The position numbers and the translations under genes were made by a program. From Secundilactobacillus silagei JCM 19001 (GTDB lineage: Bacteria; Bacillota; Bacilli; Lactobacillales; Lactobacillaceae), in assembly GCF_002217945.1 (NCBI RefSeq), contig NZ_BCMG01000002.1, positions 1-64,000 of the forward strand: 64,000 nt of DNA, written 5' to 3'. The first letter of the stretch is position 1; every line of letters begins with the position of its first letter. Below are positions 1 to 8,553 of the stretch, one piece after another. The notes below the pieces were generated by a model that saw only the letters and a list, made by a program, of their open reading frames with translations, made no database searches and was not told the DNA's origin.

Positions 1-356
1 TTTAAGAATTTCCGTTTGCGCGTCCTTGTTATGTTAAGGACAAAAACAAAACACCCAATCATCAAATAATGATTGAGTGCATTATGGTCGTTACCAACAA
101 CAGTTGACAGAGAACCTTTTTAATAGGGAAATATTTTCCAATCATAGGGGGAATTGGGAAATATAGTGGGCAGTGAGACCTGTTTTCTAGGGGAGGAGGA
201 TAGATCTCGCATGCACATCAGTTTCTTTAGGGGGAAGAAACTGATGAATCAAGGAAGTGTACTATAGCTTGTTACCTTTGCTATGAATTAAATATAGCAA
301 CAAAATGTGACAAAAGTGTGAACAGGACGGGGCAGATTTTTGAAGATTTACTGGGA
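1..356. other. Gene-free left edge
   Basis: I see no convincing gene here. The stretch holds a short inverted repeat near 53-72 and a 12-bp perfect hairpin at 216-246 (listed separately). The last bases, with a weak TTTTTGAAGA/TCTTCAAAAA hairpin at 337-377, overlap the 3' end of the reverse-strand hydrolase gene and may help end its transcript. Confidence 0.5.
216..246. repeat. 12-bp perfect inverted repeat
   Basis: CATCAGTTTCTT (216-227) is the exact reverse complement of AAGAAACTGATG (235-246), with a 7-nt G-rich loop. No T-run follows on either strand, so it does not look like a standard intrinsic terminator. It could be an operator, an RNA-stability hairpin or part of the 5' region of a gene outside the window. 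Confidence 0.6.
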
Positions 357-1283
357 TTAAAAATAAGTCTTCAAAAAGGAGGCAACCCGTGCCTGATAGG
401 CTGCAGGATTGTACCAGAAACTTTCGGCGTGAGTCGCGTTTTTAACGATCCACAGTTGTTTCGGTGCCTTAGTAGCGTGGTAGTTTTCGTAAGCCATTCT
501 CACCGGCACGTAGGTATCTTTGCCACCGTGGATGAATAGGATTGGCCGCCGGTTGCGCTTGAGCTGTTCTTTGGCAGAAACGTCACCCAAGTAAAAACCT
601 AGCCGCCGCCGGTTGATGGTACTGACCATTGGTTCAAAGGGGTATTCGGGTAAATGATACTGTTCCTTCAGCAGATAAGTCATTTCCTCTTTAATGCTGG
701 AATAGCCGCAGTCGGCAATGATGGCTTTTACCTGAGTCGGCAGGTTTTCACCCGACAGCATTTCCATCGTGGCTCCGCCCATGCTGACACCGAAGAGCAA
801 GATCTTTTCGTCCTCACCCTTAATGTCGATTAATTTATTGATCCAGGCCATGTAATCCAGCCGGTCTAGCCAGCCAAAGTTAATGTATTGGCCGGCACTG
901 TCCCCGTGCGCCCGGTCGTCAGGCAGTAACACATTGAAGCCCAAGTTGTAAAACATCTGGGCATAGTTTGCCATCGTCTCACGGTTTCCCTTATAGCCGT
1001 GAGAAATGATCACCGTTTTTTTCAGGTGATCGGGATGTTGAATAAAGGTCGCGACCAGCCGTTTAGCCGGATCGTTTTGGTGTAAATACCAGGTTTCATG
1101 GGGAACCTTACGGAACCAGTCGACATAGTCGTAGTATTGCTGCGCGTACTTTTGTTTTTCAGCAGAAGTTTCGGGCACGTAATTGACCCGTTTAAAAGCC
1201 ACGTTAAACAGCCGGTGGCTGACGTAAAGCGCGCCAGTAGCAACCGCTGCCAGCGAGAGTCCGAGTGTAACTGATTTTTTCAA
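357..1283 (-). CDS. Alpha/beta hydrolase, membrane-anchored
   Basis: A 308-residue serine hydrolase of the alpha/beta fold. Residues about 5-24 are hydrophobic and look like an uncleaved signal anchor, so the catalytic domain probably faces outside. The oxyanion motif HGYKG is at 95-99, the nucleophile elbow GVSMGG puts Ser at 167, and the likely acid and base are Asp256 (HGGKDTYVP) and His285 (NATHAE). This layout fits the BAAT/YqkD-like hydrolases common in lactobacilli, whose substrate is usually unknown. The start follows a GGAGG-like site. It lies 17 bp downstream of the phosphatase gene on the same strand, so the two are probably co-transcribed. Family is secure, substrate is not. Confidence 0.85.
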   Translation of the reverse strand: MKKSVTLGLSLAAVATGALYVSHRLFNVAFKRVNYVPETSAEKQKYAQQYYDYVDWFRKVPHETWYLHQNDPAKRLVATFIQHPDHLKKTVIISHGYKGNRETMANYAQMFYNLGFNVLLPDDRAHGDSAGQYINFGWLDRLDYMAWINKLIDIKGEDEKILLFGVSMGGATMEMLSGENLPTQVKAIIADCGYSSIKEEMTYLLKEQYHLPEYPFEPMVSTINRRRLGFYLGDVSAKEQLKRNRRPILFIHGGKDTYVPVRMAYENYHATKAPKQLWIVKNATHAESFWYNPAAYQARVASFLKTYF

Positions 1284-1300
1284 TAGCTAACCTCCGTTAA

Positions 1301-2101
1301 TTAGTGCGTTAAGTAGAGTTTCTTTAGGTCGTTAATATCTTCATTGGATAATTGCAGGGCCTGATTGAGAAATTGCGACATGGAACCGTAGTTTTTAGCA
1401 ATGGTTGCCATGGCGGCATCGAAGTAGCCGCTTGAGACTGACATGAGTGCCTTGATCGTTTCCAAGTTAGTTTCCGTCATGCCGTCATTTTTCGCCTTAG
1501 TGAGCCGCTTTTGAACCAGTGGGGATAAGATCTCATTGGTTAATAAATAATCTTGCTTGATCGTTTTTTGTGGGACGCCCAATGCTGAAAGTAAGAAAGC
1601 GGCCCCCATACCAGTCCGGTCTTTGCCGGAAGTGCAATGAAACAGCACCGTGGATTTTTCATCAGTATTATTTAACAGTGTCGCGAAGAAATTTTGATAA
1701 GCGGTATGGGACTGCGGTTCGACAATGAGGTCTTCATACGCTTCGACCATGTGATCAAAGCCGTTTTTTTGCCGTGTCTTCAATTCAGCATTTAATTCTT
1801 CCCGGGACTTAGAGGCGTCGGTTTCATCGTCAGCAAACACTGGCAGATGGCGGTACAAAATGTTATTCGGAATCTGGTCGGGCGCCTGGGCCACTTCGAC
1901 GTCAGAACGAAAGTCCACGTCGAACTTGACCCCGTAGTTGATCAATGACTGCTGATCATGATCCGATAAATAAGCCAAAGTTCCCGTCCGAATCACCCGT
2001 TGCCATTTCACCGTCTGACCATCGCGGGACTGATAGCCGCCTAGCTCACGAAAGTTATAGCCATGGTCCATTGTCAGTACACGTTGATTAGTTTGCTGCA
2101 T
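1301..2101 (-). CDS. Tyrosine/serine protein phosphatase (Y_phosphatase3 type)
   Basis: A 266-residue cysteine-based phosphatase. The signature HCTSGKDRTG at 155-164 is a full CX5R P-loop with Cys156 as nucleophile and Arg162 holding the phosphate. The N-terminal NFRELGG motif (16-22) is typical of the bacterial Y_phosphatase3 family, which includes Lactobacillus Lp1/Lp2-like enzymes and Listeria LipA; these act on phosphotyrosine and in some cases on phosphoinositides. No signal peptide is seen, so it is probably cytosolic. The gene has a GGGGGA site before its ATG and leads a two-gene reverse-strand unit with the hydrolase. The physiological substrate cannot be read from sequence. Confidence 0.88.
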   Translation of the reverse strand: MQQTNQRVLTMDHGYNFRELGGYQSRDGQTVKWQRVIRTGTLAYLSDHDQQSLINYGVKFDVDFRSDVEVAQAPDQIPNNILYRHLPVFADDETDASKSREELNAELKTRQKNGFDHMVEAYEDLIVEPQSHTAYQNFFATLLNNTDEKSTVLFHCTSGKDRTGMGAAFLLSALGVPQKTIKQDYLLTNEILSPLVQKRLTKAKNDGMTETNLETIKALMSVSSGYFDAAMATIAKNYGSMSQFLNQALQLSNEDINDLKKLYLTH

Positions 2102-2236
2102 GAAAAAGTCCCCCTTACTTGTGCTATAGATACGTGATTATTGTAACGCAAATGACGTGCTATTTCATGAACAATGATGCCGCTGCGGTGGCCAATGGAT
2201 GGGATAGCCGCAAAATGTAAGGACTGCAAATGACTG

Positions 2237-2263
2237 TTGAAAAGCAATTGAAAGCGCTATAAT
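2237..2263 (+). promoter_or_regulatory. Promoter with overlapping cre-like site
   Basis: TTGAAA (2237-2242) and TATAAT (2258-2263) are spaced 15 bp. TTGAAAGCGCTATAA at 2248-2262 matches the catabolite-response element consensus WTGNAANCGNWNNCW except for one base, and it overlaps the -10 box, a position where CcpA would repress. It precedes the NAD(P)-binding protein gene. Confidence 0.5.
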
Positions 2264-2297
2264 AATCGTAATTGATTTTGAACAGGAAAGGATGATC

Positions 2298-2954
2298 ATG
2301 ATGAAAATTGGAATTATTGGCGGCAACGGTAAAACCGGCTCAGCAATCTATGCCGAGGCCAAGAAACGGGACCACGAACCAACTGCTATTGTCCGTAATG
2401 AAGAACGTGCCCGCGCGGTACTGGGTGACGACGCCAATTTGCTGGTGAAGGACGCTTTTGAATTAACTAAGGCTGACTTAACTGCCTTCGATGTTGTCGT
2501 GGATGCCTTTGCTGTCCCGATGGGTTCGACACAGCAATACCTGCATCTAGATTTGCTGACCAAATTAGTCCGTGATTTGCGCGAAACGCAGACGCGGCTA
2601 GTAGTGATCATTGGCGCGGCCAGTCTCAAGCTGCCGGATGGTCATCGGCTGCTGGAACAGCTCAAGGCGATGCCTAATAATGAACAGTGGATCGGTGTGC
2701 CGCTTAACCAAACCTATGAATATGAATTCTTACAAATGATCGATAACGTTGATTGGGTGGCCATTTCGCCGCAGCGTGAATTTGGTCCCGGAACGACTAA
2801 CGGGTACGTCATGGGTAAAGATCAGATCATGGAAGATGCGAATGGTAAATCAGAACTGTCTCGCGGTAATATGGCGTTAGCTATTTTAGACGAACTGGAG
2901 TCCCCGCAGCACCATCAGCAGCGGTTTACAGTTCGTAATCGGGAGGCCGATTAA
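2298..2954 (+). CDS. NAD(P)-binding Rossmann protein (NmrA/SDR-like)
   Basis: About 219 residues. The N-terminal IGIIGGNGKTGSAI carries the GxxGxxG dinucleotide-binding loop of atypical short-chain dehydrogenases that resemble NmrA, flavin/biliverdin reductases and YwnB-type proteins. No classic YxxxK catalytic pair stands out, so it may be a reductase, an epimerase-like protein or a redox sensor. Two ATGs lie at 2298 and 2301; the AGGAAAGG site at 2284-2291 suits either, and an upstream ATG at 2292 is too close to it. The esterase gene starts 3 bp after the stop, so the two form an operon, possibly under carbon catabolite control through the cre-like site upstream. Confidence 0.8.
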   Translation: MMKIGIIGGNGKTGSAIYAEAKKRDHEPTAIVRNEERARAVLGDDANLLVKDAFELTKADLTAFDVVVDAFAVPMGSTQQYLHLDLLTKLVRDLRETQTRLVVIIGAASLKLPDGHRLLEQLKAMPNNEQWIGVPLNQTYEYEFLQMIDNVDWVAISPQREFGPGTTNGYVMGKDQIMEDANGKSELSRGNMALAILDELESPQHHQQRFTVRNREAD

Positions 2955-2957
2955 TAG

Positions 2958-3842
2958 ATGAGTATACGTGGTGATTGGCTCTTATTTAAGATGAAACGCA
3001 GTCGGTTGAAACAGCAGGTGGCGACGAGTTTTCTGCATCCCAGCCGTCGAACGGATCATCTGGACCCGAGTTATTTTCGGCAGCCGGATCAAGTGAAAAC
3101 CGTGCCCTTAGACAGCAGTCGCCTAGTTACGTTACTGCCTAAAACAGCGACTAACAAACACGTGGTGATTTTTCATGGTGGCGCGTACACGGTTCCTACG
3201 ACAGAGGGTCACCGGCAGTGGATGGAACAGATCGTGTCCCAGATGGGGGCTAAGGCGACTATGCTGGACTTTCCGCTGGCCCCGGAAACCACGGCGTCAG
3301 TGACGGTACCAGCCTCACTGGATGCCTACGCAGAACTGCGACTGCAATATCCCGATGATCAGTTTTTTTGGTTAGGGGATTCTTCTGGTGCCGGTCTGGC
3401 GCTGGTGCTCTTACAGCAACTACGCACTCAGCAGCAGCCCATGCCGACAGCCAGCGTATTGGTGTCGCCCTGGTCTGATCTAGCGATGCGCGATCCCGAG
3501 ATTCAGCAGCGCCATCAGTCGGATCCGGAACTGCCCTTGCAGGCCATGCGCCAAGTGGCGGCCAATTACGCGGGTACGCTGGTTTTAGATGATCCGTTAG
3601 TCAGCCCGTTAAATGGGTCAATGGCGCATTTAGGACATATCAGCCTCTGGTACGGGACGACGGAACTATTGTTACCTGATCACCGCAAGTTAGCCGCCAA
3701 ACTCAAACAGGCTGACGGTACTCAAGTTGACGTGCATGAAATGAAAAATATGCTGCATGATTTTCTCATGTGGCCCAATCTGCCGGAAAGCCGGCAGGTG
3801 TTTGAGACGCTAAATGAATTGATGAAAAAAAACGACCAGTAA
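2958..3842 (+). CDS. Esterase/lipase of the hormone-sensitive lipase family
   Basis: A 294-residue alpha/beta hydrolase. HGGAY (73-77) supplies the oxyanion hole and GDSSG (140-144) the nucleophile, Ser142; together they define the HSL (family IV) esterases that cut short-chain acyl esters. The catalytic His probably lies in MLHDF near the C-terminus. There is no signal peptide. The ATG sits 11 bp after a GGGAGG site that lies inside the end of the preceding gene, which supports co-transcription and perhaps translational coupling with the NAD(P)-binding protein. The gene ends in a stem-loop that includes its stop codon. The natural ester substrate is unknown. Confidence 0.85.
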   Translation: MSIRGDWLLFKMKRSRLKQQVATSFLHPSRRTDHLDPSYFRQPDQVKTVPLDSSRLVTLLPKTATNKHVVIFHGGAYTVPTTEGHRQWMEQIVSQMGAKATMLDFPLAPETTASVTVPASLDAYAELRLQYPDDQFFWLGDSSGAGLALVLLQQLRTQQQPMPTASVLVSPWSDLAMRDPEIQQRHQSDPELPLQAMRQVAANYAGTLVLDDPLVSPLNGSMAHLGHISLWYGTTELLLPDHRKLAAKLKQADGTQVDVHEMKNMLHDFLMWPNLPESRQVFETLNELMKKNDQ

Positions 3843-3860
3843 GACTGGCCGTTTTTATTT
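3833..3860 (+). terminator. Intrinsic terminator after esterase
   Basis: CGACCAGT/ACTGGCCG stem with a 3-nt loop followed by GTTTTTATTT. The stem begins inside the last codons of the esterase gene. Confidence 0.8.
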
Positions 3861-3901
3861 ACAATTTTTTATGGACCACGCCGAAGAAATCCTTCAGCTG
3901 A

Positions 3902-3929
3902 TTGACAATTCTGGTCGACATGCTATACT
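3902..3929 (+). promoter_or_regulatory. Promoter of tenA leader
   Basis: Consensus TTGACA (3902-3907) and extended -10 TGcTATACT (TATACT at 3924-3929), spaced 16 bp. It lies just ahead of the TPP riboswitch. Confidence 0.8.
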
Positions 3930-3937
3930 CTGCGTGA

Positions 3938-4016
3938 CATAACGCTAGGGGTGCCTTGAGCTGAGAAATACCCTTTAAACCTGATCTAGTTAGTACTAGC
4001 GAAGGGAAGCCAATGT
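3938..4016 (+). promoter_or_regulatory. TPP riboswitch (THI element) for tenA
   Basis: The conserved thi-box parts are all present in order: TAGGGGTGCC, CTGAGAAATACCC, the core TTAAACCTGATCTAG and GCGAAGGGAAGC. These are the helices that bind thiamine pyrophosphate. Between the aptamer and tenA I see no stem followed by a T-run, but TTCCTAGC near 4050 could pair with GCTAGG of the aptamer (3944-3949), so control may be at ribosome access to the AGGAG site near 4081. TPP binding would lower TenA synthesis. Confidence 0.92.
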
Positions 4017-4095
4017 AACGAATATGATCACGAACGCTCAGAATAAGGGGGTTCCTAGCTTCTATGCCGAAAAAATAAAAAGGAGATAACACCTG

Positions 4096-4824
4096 ATGAG
4101 TTTTTCGACAGAATTGATTGAAGCAGGAACGCCTATTTTAGATCACATCATGGAACATCCCTTCGTAAAGGGAATTGGTGCGGGTCAGTTATCCAAAGAA
4201 GCGCTGATGTTTTACGTGACGCAGGATTTTAACTACCTGAACGAATTTCTACATGCGGATGCGGTGGCGCTTTTGAAGAGTACGTCACGTGAGGACATGC
4301 AGATCATCGATAACCAGCTTGATTTTCTTTTGAGCAGCGAATCGGAAGCCCACAAGAACTTTTGCGAGGTTGCCGGGACGTCGTACAAATCACTGCAGGG
4401 ACAACCAATGGCGCCGACCACTAAGCTGTATACTAACCACATGTTAGAGACGCTGAAAGCCGGTGACTTGATTGATATCATTGCAGCGATGACGCCGTGT
4501 CCTTGGACCTATGCCGAAATTGGGAAGAAACTGGTTGAACAGGGCAAAAATACACCGGATAATGTGTTTACGCCTTGGATCGAACTGTATGCTGATACGG
4601 CTGACGAAGATTCGGGTGAGACGCCAGAACAGTTGCCACTCTTTGAGATTCTGGACCGTGAAGCACCAAAATACAGTCGGCAGCGGCTCAACCAGGCCAA
4701 ACGCAGCTTCCTCGAAAGCTGTGAATTTGAGTGGGATTTCTGGGAACAGGCCTATTATCAAAAGGACTGGCAGTTTCTGCCTGGTGTTAAGTTGCCAGTA
4801 GGTACAACTGTGAAGACTAAGTAA
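4096..4824 (+). CDS. tenA: TenA-family thiaminase II (aminopyrimidine aminohydrolase)
   Basis: A 242-residue all-helical TenA protein. The family salvages the pyrimidine part of damaged thiamine by hydrolysing aminopyrimidines to HMP. Key residues match: Asp44 in TQDFNYL, the nucleophile Cys135 and Tyr139 in PCPWTYAEIG, and a C-terminal Glu in CEFEWDFWEQAY. The gene has a near-perfect AAGGAG site and follows a TPP riboswitch. Its product HMP would feed ThiD of the thiMDE operon 12 kb downstream, so the two loci form one salvage pathway under the same ligand. No de novo thiC or thiG is present in this window. Confidence in the family is high; the exact substrate (thiamine itself or a breakdown product) is inferred. 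Confidence 0.93.
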   Translation: MSFSTELIEAGTPILDHIMEHPFVKGIGAGQLSKEALMFYVTQDFNYLNEFLHADAVALLKSTSREDMQIIDNQLDFLLSSESEAHKNFCEVAGTSYKSLQGQPMAPTTKLYTNHMLETLKAGDLIDIIAAMTPCPWTYAEIGKKLVEQGKNTPDNVFTPWIELYADTADEDSGETPEQLPLFEILDREAPKYSRQRLNQAKRSFLESCEFEWDFWEQAYYQKDWQFLPGVKLPVGTTVKTK

Positions 4825-4843
4825 ATGATTGATTGATTATTTT

Positions 4844-4886
4844 AAAACGGCATGGCTCCGGTATTTCTACTGGGGCCATGCCGTTT
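4844..4886. terminator. Bidirectional terminator between tenA and amidotransferase
   Basis: AAACGGCATGGC / GCCATGCCGTTT is a 12-bp perfect stem flanked by A-run and T-run, so it can serve both convergent genes. Confidence 0.85.
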
Positions 4887-4902
4887 ATGATGACAGCAAC
4901 TA

Positions 4903-5643
4903 TTATTTACGAGTTTGTTCCGCCACTTTCCGGCTACGGGTAATCAGATCAGCGAAAAGTGCCTTAGATTCTGCATGATGTTTATACATATTTTCGGGGT
5001 GCCACTGCACCGCCAGAATCTGATCGTTGGCGGTGGATTCAAAGGCTTCAATCACACCGTCATCCGCACGAGCAGTCACTTTCAGGCTAGTAGCAAGTTG
5101 CTTGACCGCCTGATGATGGCGGGAATTGACGTAGGGCCGGGCACCAGTAATTTTAAAGAGACGGCTAGTGGGGTCAACGGAAACGTGGTGGGATGGCATG
5201 TTGCCGGCTGCTGCCTGATTATGTTTAAGGGTCATGTCGGGGTTTTCTGACAGGTCTTGGTAGACTGTCCCGCCTAAACCGGTATTGATCAGCTGCATGC
5301 CGCGGCAAATGCCAAAGATGGCTTTCCCCTGGGCAACGGCTTGTTTGAGCAGTTCGATTTCAAATAGATCACGTTTACGGTAGGTCACACCCAGTTTTTC
5401 GTGGGGTTCTTCACCGTAAAAGGTGGGATCCACGTCGGCGCCGCCAAGAAAGGCCACTCCGTCAAAGAGGTCCAGGTAATCACCAACGTCTTCTGGATCA
5501 ACGCTGGGAAAGATAATCGGCACGCCACCGGCTTTAACGACGGCTTCAATGGCCGGCCGGGGAGCAAAAGCGGCGTTGCGTTCGTTAATAATGTTGGTCG
5601 CTTCAGCTAGGGTATCTGCTGGAAGCGCAATTCGTGGGCGCAT
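4903..5643 (-). CDS. Class I glutamine amidotransferase, peptidase C26 (PuuD-like)
   Basis: A 246-residue gamma-glutamyl hydrolase-like protein. The nucleophile elbow GICRGMQ places Cys113, and VQWHPENM supplies His215 and Glu217, completing the triad. The family includes PuuD, which releases GABA from gamma-glutamyl-GABA, and enzymes that cut other gamma-glutamyl amides. No putrescine-utilisation genes are nearby, so the substrate is open. The gene has a GGAGGG-like site and stands alone between a shared terminator and a gene-free upstream region. A paralogue lies at 21075-21794. Confidence 0.85.
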   Translation of the reverse strand: MRPRIALPADTLAEATNIINERNAAFAPRPAIEAVVKAGGVPIIFPSVDPEDVGDYLDLFDGVAFLGGADVDPTFYGEEPHEKLGVTYRKRDLFEIELLKQAVAQGKAIFGICRGMQLINTGLGGTVYQDLSENPDMTLKHNQAAAGNMPSHHVSVDPTSRLFKITGARPYVNSRHHQAVKQLATSLKVTARADDGVIEAFESTANDQILAVQWHPENMYKHHAESKALFADLITRSRKVAEQTRK

Positions 5644-5848
5644 GGCGAACCCTCCTTTTCTGAAATTATAATGTGATTAGTTTAGCAGATTGAGGGGGAA
5701 AAGCAAGGTGTGGAACTAGGCGTCTAGAGACTGGAACCCGATTAGGCAATAGAGGGGGAATTCCCTCAACAACCTTAAAAGATTTAACATTCCCCTAAAA
5801 TAGGGTTACATTAGTTATGTAACTAAAATTTAAACGAGGTAAATGAAG

Positions 5849-6106
5849 ATGGCAATGACAGAGAGACAAATGATTCAAGAAATTTTGAATACGGTAGATG
5901 TTATCTACGCATTCGAAGACGTTGATGAAGACACCAAGGAATACACGTTACTGGTTACCCAACAGGATAACGATTCACGTCCCCTTGAGACCGTTAACGC
6001 TGAAATGAAGAAGTATTTCCAAGAAGCAGACTTCAACTATAAAGAAGAACTGCACCCAACGAATACTGACAAACAAGCTGATATCCGTGTTTTGATCAAG
6101 CGGTAA
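5849..6106 (+). CDS. Small acidic hypothetical protein
   Basis: An 85-residue acidic protein that I do not recognise. It is rich in D, E and K, has no signal peptide or membrane segment and looks like a small folded alpha/beta domain. The ATG at 5849 is 9 bp after a GAGG site; the ATG at 5843 is too close to it. The gene is monocistronic, ending in a clear terminator, and conserved coding character (balanced codons, strong ribosome site) supports it as real. Upstream, TTCCCCTAAAATAGGG near 5790 could be part of its promoter region. Confidence 0.7.
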   Translation: MAMTERQMIQEILNTVDVIYAFEDVDEDTKEYTLLVTQQDNDSRPLETVNAEMKKYFQEADFNYKEELHPTNTDKQADIRVLIKR

Positions 6107-6137
6107 TTGAAGCAATCATTGATATAAATGAGCATTT

Positions 6138-6172
6138 AAACCCCGGACAGTGATTTTGCTGTGCGGGGTTTG
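6138..6172 (+). terminator. Intrinsic terminator
   Basis: Stem AAACCCCG..CAG / CTG..CGGGGTTT around a TGATTTTG loop, after the small acidic protein gene. Confidence 0.8.
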
Positions 6173-6233
6173 TTGTGTTTTCTGCCGTAATTAATGACAG
6201 GTACTTTGTGAATGTGATAGAGTAAGATTAGTT

Positions 6234-6248
6234 TTGAAACCGTTTACT
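6234..6248 (+). promoter_or_regulatory. cre site upstream of glycerol kinase paralogue
   Basis: TTGAAACCGTTTACT matches the CcpA target consensus WTGNAANCGNWNNCW at every fixed position. It lies about 30 bp before the start codon, so CcpA bound here would block initiation or early elongation. Confidence 0.65.
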
Positions 6249-6276
6249 AGTCACAAACTTGGAGGAATGAGTTGTT

Positions 6277-7785
6277 ATGGCAATGAAGCAGCCGGAACAT
6301 TATATACTCGCGATCGATCAGGGGACCTCTGTGACCCGGGCCATGTTGTTTGACCACTCTGGCCGTAAGGTGATTGAAAGCGAAAAGTCGTTTCCGCAAT
6401 ATTACCCGCATAATGGCTGGGTGGAAGTTGACGCCAATGAGATCTGGAATTCAGTGCAGTCGGTCATCGCCAGTGCGCTGATCGACGCGGGGGTTCATCC
6501 CGAATACATTGATGGTATTGGCATCTCCAGCCAACGTGAAACCACGGTCATCTGGGATAAGGCGACCGGCCAGCCTATCTACCATGCGATTGGCTGGCTG
6601 TCTAAGCAGACCGCGCCGATCGCCAAACAGATGGTGGCGGCTGGTTATGCCGAGCTGATCCACGAGCATACTGGCTTGGTCATTGATTCTTACTTCTCAG
6701 CCACCAAGGTTCGCTGGCTGTTAGATCACGTTGACGGCGCTCAAGCCCGTGCTGAAAAGGGTGACCTGCTGATGGGGACCATTGACAGCTGGCTAGTTTG
6801 GAAATTATCGGATGGACAGTTGCACATTACCGATTACACCAACGCCAGCCGAACCATGATGTTTAACATTCACGATTTAAAATGGGATGATGAGATCCTT
6901 AAAATTTTGAACATTCCGAAGCAAATGCTGCCGGAGATTCATTCCTGCTCGGAAGTTTACGGTACCACTAAGAATTATCAATTTTACGGGGTTGAAGTCC
7001 CAATCTGTGGGCTCGTTGGTGACCAACAGGCGGCCTTAGTCGGTCAAATGGCGTTTAAGCCCGGTGAGGTCAAGAACACGTATGGCGACGGGGCATTTAT
7101 CATGATGAATACTGGCGATAAGCCGCAACTTTCCAACCATAAGCTGCTGACCACGATTGCCTATGATCTAGAGGGGCACGTTACCTATGCTCTTGAAGGG
7201 TCGATCTTCGTGGCCGGGACAGCGCTGAACTGGCTGCAAGAAACCATGAAGATCATTGATAACGTCCCGCAATCCCGGCAGGTCGCCATGCAATCCACTA
7301 ACGACGATGAAGTCTACGTGGTGCCAGCCTTTAACGGGTTGGGCGCGCCATACTGGGATCAGGATGCTCGAGGAGCGGTCTTTGGCCTGACCCGCGGGAC
7401 GAACCGGAGTGATTTTGTGAAGGCCACCCTGCAGTCGATTGCCTACCAGACGCGCGATATCATTGAAACCATGCGCCAGGATACAGCCATGCCGGTGGTG
7501 GAAATTCTGGCTGATGGCGGGGCGTCACGTAACCGCTATCTGATGCAGTTTCAGGCTGACATTTTGGATCTGCCAATCGTGCGTTCCAGCGACGAAGATA
7601 CCACTGCGCTTGGGGCTGCCATCTGTGCTGGTCTCGCCATCGGGTACTGGAAGAATTTGAAGGAAGTCAGTCAGATTCACGCGGCTGGCAGAACCTTTAA
7701 CCCTAAAATGGCGGCCGACCGCCGGAAGCGGCTCTACGATGGCTGGCAAGTTGCCATCAAGGCCACCCGAGCGTTTAAACCGTAA
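6277..7785 (+). CDS. glpK: Glycerol kinase paralogue (FGGY family)
   Basis: A 502-residue FGGY kinase, the usual GlpK length; it would phosphorylate glycerol to glycerol-3-phosphate in the cytosol. Glycerol contacts known from GlpK are kept: Arg87-Glu88, Trp107, Tyr139, Asp249 and Phe274. Two places differ. The loop that in Gram-positive GlpK reads YHFYG, with the histidine phosphorylated by HPr, is YQFYG here (Gln235). The nucleotide motif NTYGTG is NTYGDG (Asp271), and the N-terminal phosphate loop reads DQGTSVTR. The gene stands alone, without glpD or glpF, behind a cre site. It is probably the second, PTS-insensitive glycerol kinase of this genome, or a kinase for a glycerol-like polyol. 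Confidence 0.82.
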   Translation: MAMKQPEHYILAIDQGTSVTRAMLFDHSGRKVIESEKSFPQYYPHNGWVEVDANEIWNSVQSVIASALIDAGVHPEYIDGIGISSQRETTVIWDKATGQPIYHAIGWLSKQTAPIAKQMVAAGYAELIHEHTGLVIDSYFSATKVRWLLDHVDGAQARAEKGDLLMGTIDSWLVWKLSDGQLHITDYTNASRTMMFNIHDLKWDDEILKILNIPKQMLPEIHSCSEVYGTTKNYQFYGVEVPICGLVGDQQAALVGQMAFKPGEVKNTYGDGAFIMMNTGDKPQLSNHKLLTTIAYDLEGHVTYALEGSIFVAGTALNWLQETMKIIDNVPQSRQVAMQSTNDDEVYVVPAFNGLGAPYWDQDARGAVFGLTRGTNRSDFVKATLQSIAYQTRDIIETMRQDTAMPVVEILADGGASRNRYLMQFQADILDLPIVRSSDEDTTALGAAICAGLAIGYWKNLKEVSQIHAAGRTFNPKMAADRRKRLYDGWQVAIKATRAFKP

Positions 7786-7928
7786 TCTTAAAATATTGGT
7801 TGAATCAGGAAAAATTGATATTGGTAAGTATTGCAACGGTCTTCTTAACTGAAGATAGTAAAAAAGATGATCGTTTGTTCAATACTTCAATATGGTCTAA
7901 TCGCGCTTCAAAACTCAGATTACGGCCA

Positions 7929-7989
7929 TTTAACCCAAATAATGCCTATTCCGACAAAGTTCGCCGGAATAGGCATTATTTGGGTTAAA
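7929..7989. repeat. 25-bp perfect inverted repeat
   Basis: 7929-7953 is the exact reverse complement of 7965-7989, with an 11-nt loop. This is much longer than a normal terminator stem and has no T-run beside it. It separates convergent genes (glycerol kinase paralogue and a DUF2628-like gene). The rest of 7786-8019 shows nothing else. Confidence 0.85.
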
Positions 7990-8019
7990 CTCTGGAATCT
8001 ACCGAGTTTTGTCACGCAC

Positions 8020-8457
8020 TTATTTTTTGGTTTTAGTTTTAGGCAAATAACCGCTACTGGTAAGCAGATCCTTTGACCGCTGCGTTGCTGGTTTATAACC
8101 CCGGTTGAACAAGTGGCGGAAGTACATCAGGTTGTACAGGTAGCCCCAAACAAAGCTCAGTGCGAATTGAAGCACACTGGTGGCAATGTTGAAGGTCTGC
8201 ATCGAAGAAAAGTGAATGGAGTACAGTCCCAAGACAACGCCGAGGTTCACACCGAGCATACAGAGGAGGTTGTACCAATCTCCCCGAAAAATGGGAACGA
8301 GGAAGGAGAAGAGAAAGGCGGTGTATGAAAACCCGACTTTACCGATTCTGATGTCGCCCTCTTCTTTTGCAACGGTGGCATAGTTAGGCGGTACTGGAAT
8401 ACCGTTTGGCCCTTCATTGTTATCACCATTATCGCCGTTTCCAAATGGATTTTGCAT
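8020..8457 (-). CDS. DUF2628-like small membrane protein
   Basis: A 145-residue protein with an N-terminal Asn/Gly/Pro-rich soluble stretch (about 1-40) and then two or three hydrophobic segments (about 44-60, 65-80 and 88-110). The pattern GFSYTAFLFSFLVPIFRGDW followed by YNLMYFRHLFNRGYKP fits DUF2628/HrgC-like proteins, where W-A-F-F-F-G-P-x-R motifs and a C-terminal L-x-x-G-Y-x-P are typical. Function of this family is unknown. The ATG follows a GAGGG site. It is likely co-directional with but separate from the rRNA methyltransferase gene upstream. Confidence 0.7.
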   Translation of the reverse strand: MQNPFGNGDNGDNNEGPNGIPVPPNYATVAKEEGDIRIGKVGFSYTAFLFSFLVPIFRGDWYNLLCMLGVNLGVVLGLYSIHFSSMQTFNIATSVLQFALSFVWGYLYNLMYFRHLFNRGYKPATQRSKDLLTSSGYLPKTKTKK

Positions 8458-8553
8458 TTAAACCCTCTTTTCTACACTGAATCTTTTAAAAGTCAAAATT
8501 GGTCAAACTGGTTATTGCCCTATGATAAGCCTAAATCCAATTTTTGGCTACCG

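Noticed and set aside
3859-4092. Reverse-strand reading frame of 77 codons
   Set aside because: It lies across the TPP riboswitch and promoter of tenA and has no ribosome site.
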